64,000 nt of DNA, from positions 186,001-250,000 of the forward strand of contig JAJGOT010000356.1 of the NCBI GenBank assembly GCA_022457155.1, written 5' to 3'. Position 1 is the first letter of the stretch, and the number at the start of each line of letters is the position of its first letter. The position numbers were made by a program, and so were the translations under genes. Shown piece after piece: positions 24,601-35,700 of the stretch. The stretch comes from Cladopsammia gracilis (lineage: Eukaryota > Cnidaria > Anthozoa > Scleractinia > Dendrophylliidae). The notes below the pieces were generated by a model. The model was not told the origin of the DNA. It was given only the letters and a program-made list of their open reading frames with translations, and searched no databases.

Positions 24601-25114
24601 AAGTGACCCAAGTTCCTCTCTTGGACGAGAAGTAAAGGAAGATTTCAGAGGACGTATCGCTCAGTTTCTAACACTCTCGTCAAGTATACACTTTAGTTCT
24701 ACTTACCACCGATTTCACTGCTACGCGACCTTTCGAATCAATTGGCACCAAGAAAAAAAATTGCTTCGATTTCTGTTACCCGATATTAAACGTTTCTAGC
24801 TCAAGTAGTCGATGGGGTCCTATCTCTCATAAGGCGTATCGCTAGCATTCTCATGTGCACTATTTTTTATTGCGTTTACCGCGTTGATAGAGCTAACTGA
24901 AATTGCACCTGAAGATAATTTCTCTTTTTCATCGCAGGTTCGATTTAGTGACCTGCCGAGACTTCACAAGCTCAGACCCGCCATTTCAAAAGTCTTCGAG
25001 AAAGATGCTTCCAACGAAAACGGAGAAACACGTCCGGCTCGTGCATTGTCTGCTCGGGAAAGAAGAATACTGCGACGAGAACGAAACCAAGAAATTTTCA
25101 AACTGCTACTTTGA
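10022..25114 (+). CDS. ELAC2: tRNase Z long form (ribonuclease Z 2), 11 coding exons
   Basis: Removes 3' trailers from nuclear and mitochondrial tRNA precursors. Coding exons: 10022-10245, 14804-15329, 15949-16625, 17917-18055, 18468-18518, 19060-19148, 20345-20426, 22029-22149, 23270-23348, 23743-23896, 24938-25114. They sum to 2319 nt (772 codons plus stop), close to the human enzyme's 826 residues, and every junction keeps phase with GT/AG ends. The N-terminus is basic with no acidic residue in ~55 positions, fitting a mitochondrial presequence. The N-terminal half has TYLQILGTSTEYSSPS and YLFNCGE. The C-terminal half has FLGTGYAIPS, LLDCGEGTF, the metal motif SHRHPDHH at the end of exon 4, YSGD in exon 8, LLIHEAT in exon 9 and LTHFS in exon 10. 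It ends in a basic tail. Exon boundaries are my own reading and not transcript-supported. Confidence 0.93.
10419..11973. mobile_element. 1.55-kb inverted-repeat element, CACAGGG ends, 7-bp target duplication
   Basis: The ends CACAGGGAACCC and GGGTTCCCTGTG extend into inverted arms of ~250 bp. It is flanked by direct repeats ACTGAGG (10412-10418 and 11974-11980). It lies in ELAC2 intron 1 and shares end type and duplication length with 20621-21324. A 7-bp duplication would fit P-like or Dada-like transposons; the superfamily is not proven. Confidence 0.75.
10850..11149 (-). pseudogene. Winged-helix-like exon inside the 1.55-kb element
   Basis: Open minus-strand segment preceded by a good acceptor (CTCTTATAG). 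It includes ILENYASVCGQTTSVNDFI and ILKKIFPNIKEAGTRIPEGR. Spacing of aromatic and basic positions recalls RFX-type winged helices. It could be an exon of the element's own protein or a captured host exon. No start codon or clear donor is visible. Confidence 0.4.
12086..12115 (-). ncRNA. Hammerhead-like core, flanks degenerate
   Basis: The minus strand reads CTGAAGA, then a 5-bp stem GACAA/TTGTC with loop AGGA, then GAAAC. These are the conserved hammerhead core boxes around stem II. I could not pair a convincing stem I, so cleavage is doubtful. Sequence of this kind marks Penelope-like element ends. Confidence 0.45.
12551..12625 (-). ncRNA. tRNA-Glu-like pseudo-tRNA or SINE head
   Basis: On the minus strand, TCCTCGATGGTCTCATGGG (box A) is followed by GGGTTCGATTC (box B) about 40 bp on. 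The stems pair poorly. It is probably tRNA-derived repeat DNA in ELAC2 intron 1. Confidence 0.4.
12769..12900. repeat. Short foldback
   Basis: TGTCCAAACGATGTCTGTGATT and its near inverse AATCACAGACATGGTTTGGACA flank ~90 bp. MITE-like. Confidence 0.5.
13540..13765. repeat. Intronic duplicated segment, copy 1
   Basis: Shares ~200 bp with 14404-14600: C7TCCCCCC, ATCAATGTTGATACGCAGAG, G tract, GCTTTGTAGCACCTAGT, then GAGACTGTCTCAACTAC. The two copies differ mainly in tract length and a short indel. Confidence 0.75.
14404..14600. repeat. Intronic duplicated segment, copy 2
   Basis: Second copy of the segment at 13540-13765. It lies just upstream of ELAC2 exon 2. A separate hairpin built from GAGTAACCACGAGTAACC and its inverse lies at 14263-14358. 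Confidence 0.75.
15702..15821. mobile_element. Palindromic MITE
   Basis: The ends GGGCCGAGTTGTTC and GAACAACTCGGCCC surround inner inverted AATCCTGGATTAA motifs. It sits in ELAC2 intron 2. Confidence 0.7.
16626..17916. other. ELAC2 intron 3: degenerate repeats
   Basis: Between 17040 and 17440 a phrase like AGATGGAGAACCACCCCCAT...AACCCTGGCAACCCAGCC recurs three times imperfectly. There is an ATTT tract at 17197-17221. No exon seen. Confidence 0.5.
18090..18400. repeat. Dispersed repeat (CCACAGACTCAAAAGTTAGAACC family)
   Basis: Imperfect units contain TTTCATTTGAATGGTCACAC and CCACAGACTCACAAGTTAGA. Related units occur around 34560-34800, 61990-62240 and 62640-62750. Origin unknown. Confidence 0.6.
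18650..18676. repeat. 27-G homopolymer
   Basis: Longest of many G or C tracts in the window. Others include 17 C at 18920-18936, 21 G at 33849-33869, 16 C at 42631-42646, 21 C at 44038-44058 and 20 G at 56163-56182. Confidence 0.9.
19258..19640. repeat. ~80-bp minisatellite, GACCACCTCTCNTAAGC motif
   Basis: About four imperfect tandem units built on GCGACCACCTCTC and TTTTCCAGTCAAATCATTATAG in an ELAC2 intron. Confidence 0.8.
19719..19885. mobile_element. MITE with CAGGGTTCTCC ends, 6-bp target duplication
   Basis: The ends CAGGGTTCTCC and GGAGAACCCTG are flanked by direct TTTGCA (19713-19718, 19886-19891). Inside, AGCGGTAA is repeated. Confidence 0.75.
20568..21910. mobile_element. Unclassified mobile element, copy B, carrying a nested insertion
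   Basis: Homologous to 6830-7548. Flanked by direct AGTTTCTT (20560-20567, 21911-21918), so an 8-bp duplication. It retains the minus-strand MSFIPYNLRKS frame at 21595-21400. A 704-bp second element is nested inside it. Confidence 0.65.
20621..21324. mobile_element. 704-bp foldback element, CACAGGG ends, 7-bp target duplication
   Basis: Long inverted arms (~250 bp) begin CACAGGGAGCCCATACAATC. Direct CTACGAA lies on both sides (20614-20620, 21325-21331). Copy A of the host element keeps the uninterrupted site (AAGCTAGGAAAAATC near 6893), which confirms both borders. It is in ELAC2 intron 7. Confidence 0.85.
22195..22294. mobile_element. 100-bp MITE, 9-bp target duplication (MULE-like)
   Basis: Ends TAGCCTGTTCC and GGAACAAGCTA with flanking direct TTTTCAAAC on both sides. 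Same family as 44258-44413. It starts 46 bp after ELAC2 exon 8. Confidence 0.75.
23010..23141. repeat. 19-bp minisatellite
   Basis: GCCCAGGGTAATCTGTATA repeated about seven times with few changes. Confidence 0.9.
24150..24510. repeat. 28-bp minisatellite
   Basis: About 12 units of ACACCGGTTACATGTTTTCCCGCGCTTA. The central five are nearly identical and the edges diverge. ELAC2 last intron. Confidence 0.9.
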
Positions 25115-26795
25115 AAAAATGACTCAAGTGGTCTTTCCTTGTAGGTGAAGGAAGCGGGACGAGAACCTTTAGTTTGGCGGCTTTTTATGCCGGGATGCCC
25201 TTGGAGCAGAACTCGCGAACTGTCGTTTTTGAAGCTCTGTAACTCCTCTCGAATTTGAAAGATTTTCAGAATTGTTTTTTAGCAATCAGCTATATCATTC
25301 ATTTCGGTTTAAACTCGCGATTTTTCCATGTTTTCTGTATTTCTTTAACGAAATTAGTGGACTTTGATTTAAAGTTTTAACATCTTTTTATAACAATTGC
25401 AGCTCAGATCTGTTCCTTGTTTTTAGAGACTTTAATTGCACGAGAAATAGCTTTAAAAGAAACTATCTTTTTTCCTAAAATAGCCACAAATACGAGCGGA
25501 GTCATGGATCTTCACAAAAAATAGAAATCCCTTACGTTCGCTGTAATGTTTGCCTCGTTTGCCCCCCCCCCCCCTCCCCCCCCCCAAAAAAAAAATCCTT
25601 AAAACAAAAAAGAAAGTAATATTGCTTTAGAAAGCATAAAAGGCGTAAAATATATAAAAAATTAAATTGATTGCCAAGGAAGTGATGGTGTTTATAAAAC
25701 AGTATATCAATTTATTGCAGGATATAACCATTTGTTACATCGTGTAAATAATTACTGGTAATCTATTTGCTTTTTATAATATATATATATATATGTATAT
25801 ATATATATGTTTTGATTTATTTCAGTCTTATTTCTTGATCTGAAAATCACCCTACGCACTATGTACAAACGAACTGGCCCCGGTTGTTCAAAAGGTGGAT
25901 AGCGCTATCCACCGGATAAATTACTATCCAGTGGATAAATCACTATCCAGCGGATAACACAATGGATTTTGTTAATACTTATCCACTGGATAGTGATTTA
26001 TCCGGTGGATAGCGCTGTCCACCTTTTGAACAACCGGGGCCTGCTCATTTGTAACGGAAATATCTCCTCTGTTGTCATGACAACAAGAAGTTGCTTTGAT
26101 ATAGTAAAAGCGGTTTTTCAATCTGCTACTTTCCTATTTAAAAAAATATGTTTTTACAGGGAAAGCTTGTCTAGTTCTTTATTTTTGAATTTGACCCTTA
26201 CTTTTCCGTAAATATTACTTGGGCGAAAAATTAATAATATTCAAATCCCAAACTGTGTACAGAAATTAACTCGTATTTCTCCGACATAAATTTACCTGTT
26301 TTATTGTCGCGCTCTATAATTACCTTCCAAAATTAAAAACAATTTTCCGGTGGCTTTTACCGAATACACTTCCTTTTGTAACAATTTATATAATATGCTT
26401 CTCCATGCGTTGGCAAAAGAAAACAATTTACTTGAATGAACAGCTTTAATAAACCGTATACTTTCTAAGAATTCTACCGGAATTTTATCACCGTTTGGTT
26501 TTCGATTCTCGCGTAAACATCTTTCAATTCAGTTAGCACGCATTGTGCGCGGTTGAGACTTTGAATGCGTGGTTGGGCTAAAGATGGGATTAAAGTGATT
26601 ACTTATTTATGAAGTCGTTCCAAACGAATGACCATCAAGATCTTGTAATCATAATAATTGGCTTGTTGATTGTGAGTGTTTGAAGGGAGTTTATGCCTGA
26701 ACGCAGAGCAAACTCACAGTGAAGATGTAGACCGCGTCCGATCACTGTGAGAGGAAACAGTTTCGCGTACAGTTGGCCAGGATTTTGCCTGACAG
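25115..26795. other. ELAC2 3' region and intergenic spacer
   Basis: No coding exon seen. Holds a C/A tract (25562-25598), a TA microsatellite (25776-25811), the MITE at 25876-26041 and an AATAAA near 26448 that could end ELAC2 transcripts. Confidence 0.5.
25876..26041. mobile_element. Palindromic MITE, GGCCCCGGTTGTTCAAAAGG ends
   Basis: Arms of ~55 bp with the internal repeated phrase ATCCACTGGATAAATCACTA. A decayed partial relative lies at 28801-28880. Confidence 0.85.
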
Positions 26796-29700
26796 ATGAC
26801 CGCTTTACAAACAGAAATCCGTCTAAGCCACCTCAGAGGTATCAGTTGTGAAGACTACGAGTCGCTTCATTGAAGATTTCCCGCCTGAAATTTTCCGCTG
26901 AAATACTATCTTTTCCTTTTGCAGAGGCCGTTCAGGGGTTGGAAAGCTCCTTGAAGAAGCCTATAGGAGATGATAATCCGCTTTTGATATCGCTTTGCGG
27001 AGGAATTGAGGCAGTTTTTAGGCAAGGATTGAAGAGTAAGTAGAATGAAAATCGACAGTTATTATCATAATTTTGGCTGTGACTGCGAATTGCGTTGTCG
27101 TATGCAAATACTTTGAGTCTTTATTTTTTGCCGCGCATTTGCTCAATAAACTGCTACCAAACCAAACAGAGTAACCGGTTTCCCATTTGAAACAACAAAT
27201 TTCTCAAGGTTCTCTCTTTCTTCACCTCTTTTAAGTAGTTTTTACGGTTTCGTCCAGAGTCATTTCATCGATGGAGTTCCCCATGGACTTGACTTCATTA
27301 GCATCTTGGGAAGACGATTTCAGTTATGCTTGACCATTGTCCCTCTCTTCGCATAAATCATCTGCGATCGATAAACCAGATAAGTCAATAGCGAGAAATT
27401 GTTACTGATTTATGACCAAAAACTTTTATGTTTGTCTTCGTGACAGGTGTTGCAAGAACCCGTTGTCTGTTACTTCGCACGTCCCAAAAAAAACATACAA
27501 CTAAGCTTCGTGCCGGCCTTTAATAAAATGTTTGTCAAACTTGAATGGTTTTCCAAATGATTTATTGTTTGAATCTTGAAGCATCATTTATCTTCTCTTC
27601 GATATCAAAATAAAAGTGTTCAGGGATCAATATTATGTTCCCTAAAAAGTTTGTTTCGCCGTTTGCGCTGCGAAGATAATCAAAATTTTCGCTTTGAAAT
27701 AGAAACCACTGGAAAACTATTCAACCGCGCATGTAAATTTCTAGTAAAATTGGGCGATCTTAATGGGTTCGCTTTAGTCTGAGAGTTTCTACCACAATAC
27801 AGATGAGTTATAAATTATATTATGCTTCTGTGTTTGGTGATAAACAGCTGTCCATTATGTGCGATAACTGTATTTCTTTTGATCTGCAAATTTATTTATT
27901 TCGTGTAAAGAAGATGAAGCTAGATTACGCATTTTGCGCAAGATGTTCGGTGAAGAGTCGACAGCAGTTCTCGTTTCATAATAGTCGACTTTGAGCGCAC
28001 AAATGCCCCAAAGTACAAATTTGAATATTTTCTGAAATTTGCAGTTTGGATAAATTGAAAAAAAGTAAAAACGTAAAGCTGCAACGTAAAACCTGGTTTT
28101 CCCTGGCGACATAACTATACGCTGAAGCGTAAGGATTTGCGCAAAGTGAAAAGGAACGCTGACATAAGCTGCATAAGATTCATCTTTATGCTTGCGCTTA
28201 TGCTTATATTCATCCACTGACTTAAATCACACAACGTTGTATCGTAACTGAAGAACTGGGTATTGAATTAAGTGATTCATCGGAAAATGGATTGCTTTGA
28301 CTTTTCGCTGGTTTCCTAGTTATTTATCCCATTTAATCGATTTTATCAGCGTTAATCAAACTACTGAAATGTAAGACTTCAGGAGCAAAATTTATTGGCG
28401 TACTGTCGGCAGCGTATTTACAGAATATACGCTTGAAAAATAATGCGTTCGTTCAAACTTCTTTATACTGTATGTGAAAGTCAAAAACAAAACGAGTAAG
28501 TGAAACTCCCTTCAAGTAAGCAATATGGACATTTTTCCGCGCCCTTAAGAAACAATTGGATTTCAATGCACATGCATTACGAAATATGCAGAAGTTTTCT
28601 AAGGTTTTTTCAGGATCCACTTTTCGAACGCATAATTTTTATAAATATGTGTTTGGAATTCGCTGATTTTTGACCATTGAAGATTATGGCGCCTGTTGTT
28701 TCATGTATGTTTGTAGTGTCCAGATGTTGACAAGCCATCATGGGATTTTTAATTTATTCCCTATGGACTGTGAACTGAAGTTAGCTTAACGGAAAACGGG
28801 ACTTGTTCAAAAAAGTAATATTTATCCACTGGATAGTGATTCATCCGGTGGATAGCGCTATCCATTTTTTTAGCAACCGGGATCAGAAGCGAAATATTGA
28901 AGTAAATAATTTGTGTTTTCGTCAGGCAAAGACGTAACATTTTGTGCCCATCTACTGACTTCCCCTGTTGGTGTTTGTCATTAAAATGTGCAACGGTGGT
29001 TCAACTTAAAGTTGTTGAGAAAACAAGTGTTTTTACTTGCCCTGGCATAATACTTTTTTCTAGAAGCTAATTTCCACTGATGCCAATTGTTATTAATATA
29101 ATAATAGATTGTATAGCAAAAGTCGAATTGGTTTGATTGCGTTTAAAAGGTAGTGTGCATGAAAGGACTGTTTTGGCTTCCAGTATTTGCATACTGTCTG
29201 TTATTTACTCAAGCAAAACATCACGGACACATGGAGAGAACGATAGCCGGAGAAGAGAAAGTTGAAGCGCGAACAAAATCGCCTGTATCGTCCATTTTAA
29301 CCTTCTCTCGCCCCGATTACCTACTAATGAGTCTCTGCAACCATCTAAACACGCCATTGTGACTTCAAATGGCTAAGTATTGTTATGATCTTTGGTGTTT
29401 AATGCATGTGTAGGAATGCTTCTAGCAAAAGTATCGATGAACATTAACACGCTTGGGCTACGGAGCGTACCTTCGAGTGCTTCCGAGCTCACTCGATACA
29501 CTTGGTTAGTTTTTAAGATTCCCTGATAGCCGCAGTTTCCTTTTTCATTGGTTGCGACTATTGCCGCCTCAAATAACGGAAAAGGAAGGAAGGAAATGAT
29601 ATTTTCACACTACCGGAAGTTTTCATTTAAGTCAATATATGCGTATTAGTTGATTATATAAAACTGGATTAGCAATGAACGAAAATAACGATTGCGCGCG

Positions 29701-32700
29701 TCGGTCAGTTGTACTAGCGGGTGAAGCACCCTAGGTACTTGGTGTATCCCTGATCATAATGTATGGTACTTCATGTATCCCTTATTGTAATGTATTTAGA
29801 TATATATTGCAGTGTAATTTAGGGTCGGATTACAGTATCTAGGGTTGAAGCACTGATTTTAGTATTTAGGGTTAAGCACTGATTCCAGTATTTCCAGTGT
29901 ATCGAAAGGGTTAGTTCTTATATATGGTCTGGGCTGGCAGTATGTTATCTTATATCCCTTAAAAATTGCAATTTCCGGCAGCTAGTCCTCGGTGGTACAG
30001 TGGAGTAGTGCATGGAGTAGATCATACGGCCCGGGTTCGATTCCCCATTCTGCTGTTTTTATCTTCTTTTTCTACTGAAATAAAAACTAAGTGTTTTAAT
30101 ACAAAATAATAAGGGAACACCAAGTACATACCTGAAGCACGCGCGCGAGAATTCACGCTTTCCGTGCCCGGTTCGTGCGTTCACGCCCCTTCAGTCTACA
30201 TTGTTGGACAAAACTGGTTGAGACAAACGCGGAACGGACGCATTTCTCCACACCCCGCTCAATAAAATCACAGATTGTATTTCAGAAATGCTTCCCCCTC
30301 CCTCGCCTCTCTCAATTTTGTCTTGAAAGGTCTGCCAATTTGCCTGGTTCTTGATAAGGGGGGGGAGGGGGGGGGGATTGTCGAAGTAAGAATTATCACA
30401 GTCAATTATAGATCTCAGGAGGAAGGCGATTTCATCTGTTCAACTAAGAGAATCAAGCCTTACAAGTTGAGAGAGAATTTAATATAAAGCATCACCAAAT
30501 GGAAAACAGTTTTGACGTCAAAACCATTTCCAAGCTAGTACAAATGACCATTGACATAAATCCGCTCAATTAATCTCATTACTCATGCGCGAAGCGGCAT
30601 GAGGTAAGGTTTCGGCTCCGTTTTTCTTGTTATTTTTATTATTTTTATTTTTTGTGTCACGATTTTGCATGCAAATTTATGCACGCATATTTTAAATTGT
30701 ACACTTCCGGTTCATAGCTTTGCCACTACACTTCCTGTTAAGTGACTTCCGGCTACTCTCACTTCCGGTAAAAGAGCGTTACTGAAGTGTCACGACAGCG
30801 TCTCCTACAACTCTACTTACATTAGTAATGTTCATGTTTGGTATATATAAGACATAGAAGAATCATTCCCTTCATTGTGGTACAGCCTTCATTTCCAAAA
30901 CAATCAATAGTAAACATAGTTTGCAGGAACGATGACTGAATAAAAGGAGTACTCTTCGCCATGTCGGACATCTTCTTATCATCTTCTTATCTTCTTATCT
31001 TCTTATCATCTTCTTTTCATCTTCTCATCTTCTTATCATCTTATCATCTTCTTAACTTACTTACGCATGCGCATGAGTATAGGCTGCTGGGAGCCTCTTG
31101 TTGTGTATGAGATTTATTTAGTAATAATTGCTTACATATTTTCAGGTTCGGTGTTTTCCCTGAAGAAATGGGATTATTGGTGCTGGATAGAGGCGCTTGC
31201 TAATCACCTTCAAAATGATAAGTACGTCAACTCGATGTTGTAATTATAATGGCTTTGAATCCCCTGTTGCACGAGCATTTTTTCGCGAGTGTATCCCAAT
31301 GCTCCTTAGCGCTTCGTGTTGAGATAAATTATTGATAAATCAATCAATTAATCAATCAATCAATTCATTGGTTGGTTGATTGATAGAGTGTTTGAGTGAT
31401 TAACAAATTTAACGCCACGCTAACTCAGCATGCAGTTTTTATCCAGAGGGAAAAAGTAACATAAAACTCAGAACAATAACGTTTGTTTGTTTGTTTGTTT
31501 TAAATGCGTCTGAACAATTTGTTCTTTTTTAGGGAAAGGTTGGCCTATATACACATGGTAACGTTTGTAAAATCTTGTAAAAAGGTGAGGGCATTTACTA
31601 AACTTTCCCCTCTAAATTGCCCACTGAGACCTAAACCCCAGCTACCTGCAGAGCTAACAGTTGTTTTCAGGTTATACAGCTGGAGTTTCGTTGAATTTTA
31701 ACAAAACTGGACCATTATTTTTATATTTCCTTTGATACCAATATGCTTGGTTTTTCAAAGTCATACTACAATCTGGTGACATACCGGTAGCCCCTTAAAG
31801 CCCGCTCTGATTGGTCGTTTCTTGGTCACGTTCCATTATTGACCTGACTGGTCACGCTTATCTTATTAATAACACAAAACAATCGAATTATTTCGTCACC
31901 TTTGTTCCTGATTGCTTTGTTCATTATTTTTCCTGATTTATAGCCTATCATTTTGTGTTTCATTATTGCAGATACACTCCTACCAGGGATATGGCCGACA
32001 GTTTATTCGCCTCGGTTTGATGAAGAGGCTGCTTCCTTACACGGTTCAAAGTCTGACATCCAATTCAGCCATAGTAAAGGTACTACAACTAAAGAATAAA
32101 GGGGTTAGTTTCTAAATAAACTGCGCTACTGCGTCGGTTGGGGAGTGAAACATGAAAATTTGTTTTTTTCAAGTGAGTTGGTAAAAAAGATTTAAAAAGG
32201 TGACGTTTCAAGCGTTTGCCCTTCGTCAATGCGAATCAAGGAATTGTGGGTTATGTGTGGTTTCATTCTCGTCCCCAGAGCTCATTCTCGTCCCCAGGCT
32301 CTGGGGACGAGAATGGTGTGGTTTATAAATCGAACGGTGGAGCTTTGCTATTGGTAAAAACACTGTATAGTTAAAAACAAGAATAACTTCAGAGATTCAG
32401 TGGCATTTGATACAATTAATTACTGGGTTTCTCTCATCATGTTTTTTATTCATTTCACAGTACTGGTATGACGGTACTGCTGTCTTTCGGGATAAAGTCA
32501 TGAAAGGTTCGTAAATTAAATAAATTATCTTTGTAGTCAGTATTAATTATCTGTGAGAGAGAGACCTAGGCTCCTTAAATTGTGTCCTTCATCCTGTAAT
32601 TTTCTCAGACAGATAATGGTAATACAACTCATACATTAACATATTCTTTTAGATTTCTAACTAAGGCCTTTAAGACCAAATTTTCGGATACACACACAAA

Positions 32701-35700
32701 TGACTGATCACAAGCACACGCACATAAACATGCGCGGATAGACCTGCGCGATTTTAAGCACATGCACCTATACACAGACTAAATTGATTAAAAGATCTCT
32801 CAAGCTTTATAATAACGTCAGACGTACTTTATATTAATAACACACGAGTGCAGGTACTTGCACGGATACACCCACGCGATTACAAACAAGCACGCATACA
32901 CGAACACAATCCACCGTAGGAAAAAAAATGGCGGCTGTTCATTTTATCACAATACCTTGCGAACACAGCACATAAGGCACAAAGAAAGCCAAATTTTTAC
33001 AATATTTATTCCAGTACTAAGGACAATGTGTAGACTAGGTTTGAAGATTTTATAACTTTTCGTTACATTTTTATAAACGTTGTTAAGGTTTTTGTGCGCT
33101 AAGAATAATGGGTAAATGTACCAGTCGCCATCTTTTTTCCTACCGAGGATTACAAGCATACACTAAGACCCAGACTCTATCTTAAGGGGGCCCGGAGTGA
33201 ATTAACCCATTGACACCTTAACATCCCATAACCGGCCGTGACGGAACCACGGTCATTCTACCATTTGTGTCGTCATCCCTTTTTATGATTAAAGATTTTT
33301 TTTTGTACCTAGCTCAAGTAGAAGGAAGAAATCATTCAAAAAGTGCCCAAATGAGAGAGCTCCCGTGAATTGGGGCATATTTACACGCGAAAAACCTATC
33401 AGATTTGACTGGCGAAATCGAAGAAAAATCTGGTCTTCCTACCACTTGCCACTTGCCACAACAACAACCTTTTTTACGATACACTTGCCACTTATTGTTA
33501 AAAAATTTCACCTTCTTTAGGGTTTTCTAGGAAACTTTTAATTCATAAATAAATTCTAGTGAAAGGCCAGCAACGAGGGAAAGAAATGGAATAACAACGA
33601 AAAAGAACGGGGCGTAGAACCAAGAAAAAGAAAAGTCAAGCTTCTCAAAATTTTGCTTTGTGCGCATGCCCGAAACCAAAAGTCGATTTATTTGACCCCG
33701 AACGAAAAGGAAGCTTGGTTTTCATGTTGCAAACAACGTTTTGAACAGTTTGTTAGCAATTTGTCTCTACAGCAGTCAAAAAACGGCATTAATGGCTTCA
33801 AATTGCCGTTTTCTGCGAATTCTCTAAGAGTCAATGCGTTCAGTAGGAGGGGGGGGGGGGGGGGGGGGGTGGGTGGGAGGGGGGAGTTAAAATGTAAGAG
33901 AGTGAAGAAAACAAATTCGCCCCTTTGGGCCTTCAAGTATTTTTTTAGGATAAGTGGGGGGAGGGGGATGGCCCCCCGGACTTCTTCCCCTAGAATCCAC
34001 CACTGGATTGATTGTGAAATAGTAGCATCAGTTGTCAACAGTAGCTGGTAGGGTCATGCCGTTGTTGACACTCTGTTTTCAATTTTCTTTAGAAAGTTTC
34101 ATGGATGTTTTAAAAGAATTAGGAAAACATGTATTTGCCGTGGATTTGAAGGTAGGTAGATAAAGAGCAGTTTGAGTTTTTTCTTCTGCAATATAACGAC
34201 GAAAACAACAACAAAACTTTTACCCGCAGTTAGTCAAAGTATTTTTTAGTCTTTCATAAGAGTTATTTTCCCGTTTTTCTACTTTACAGAATTGCAGTTT
34301 TCTGGATGAAACTTGGCTTATTCCTGTGAGTTCCTTTTTCTCTCGTTCTGTTTTTCATTCTTAATGCGGTATTCAGTTTTATGGACTTCTAGACTTAACT
34401 TTTTTACTTATCTACTACACGTAGGAAATCGGGCATGTTGACATTGTGCCTTGTAAAGAGCTTGGATTGGTTGTAAGGTGAGGGATAACCTGTTGTCATT
34501 TTTTATCGATCACATTCACTTCCAGAATCAAACGTCAGTTGCGTCATGTGGTTCTCACTTTTGAAGCCAGCTGATCAGGATGCAAGCTGGATGTAACTTT
34601 TGAGTGTCTGGATAAATTTCTTTTGTTACACTTAAAAGTGTGACCATTCAAATTAAACCTACATACCAGTGCTTTCCTGTGATGTTTATTATGCTAAACA
34701 AGGTGGTTCTAACTTTTGACCTGTTTTAAATTCGTGGATGAAATCATAACGTGTGACCATTCAGATGAAAGCCACTGAGCAGTGCTTTTCCACAGTAAGA
34801 TGAAATCTAATGCAACTCCTTAAAATATTAAGCAGTGCACACGCTACAAATTGTGTCATAACTTTTTTATATCCATACAAGAACACTTTCCTACTTGGGA
34901 ATTTGCGCGTGCTATAAAGGCGGTCGTTTTTGCAGTTTGTTTGTTGACGTAACGTTCAATTGCTTCACGCGCGCATTGACAAAGTGAAGAAAAGAGAGCT
35001 AAAAAGTTGCCTAAAATCATATGTGTAGCGCGCAAAGGACTAGTGTCCCATCTTGGGAAGCCATAATACCTCGTTATTTAATGCTTCGTAAACTGCTTGG
35101 GCTTGATAACTTGACAACAGACTTTTGCAAGACGTTTTGTTTTCATATCCAGAATAAGCGACTTTTTCACAGCATAAAAACAACAACACAAGCGATTTTA
35201 ACCTCGGACAGGCGAAGCGATATTTTCAAATGTCAGTTTACTCGTGCAAGTTGAAATGCGCTCCGTAGCCGCAGTTAAATCATCTCTTTCGTGAAGGTTG
35301 GAGGAGTTATAGTATGTTTTAAGTAACCGTGGTTTGTTTGTTTGTTTGTGTTTTTATAGGACAGTAAACGGAAGAGTGATGGTAGCTCGTGTGAGAACAA
35401 ACAGCGCAGCGGAAGATGTAAGTAAGATTTTCCAACTGGGAAACTAAATCCCTCCTATTTTTAAATCCGGATTCTGTAATCAAAACTACTATTTTCCGCT
35501 CCGTTTAAAGAGAAATCAATCTTAGATTGCATTCTGAACGAACCACATCCGAAAGGTGATTCGTTTAGATTGGAATCTGAATCTGGTTTCAGATTGATTG
35601 CTCCATTTTGCGAACTAGTTTCAGATCAATAACATGTGCAGTTTCAGAACAAGTAAAACAACAAACAGCCTGGGGATGATGAACGGAACGGATCGATCTT

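Larger units (their letters stand above)
27036..31145. other. Intron 2 of the RUN-PDZ-PTB gene
   Basis: 4.1 kb without a convincing exon. Contains a decayed ATCCACTGGATAGTGA foldback (28801-28880), the hAT-like element at 29730-30132, a GGGGGGGAGGGG tract (30359-30375) and the candidate element at 30581-31078. Confidence 0.5.

Noticed and set aside
33653..34051. 132-codon plus and 116-codon minus frames
   Set aside because: Both cross the 21-G tract and consist largely of Gly or Pro runs; they lie in an intron.
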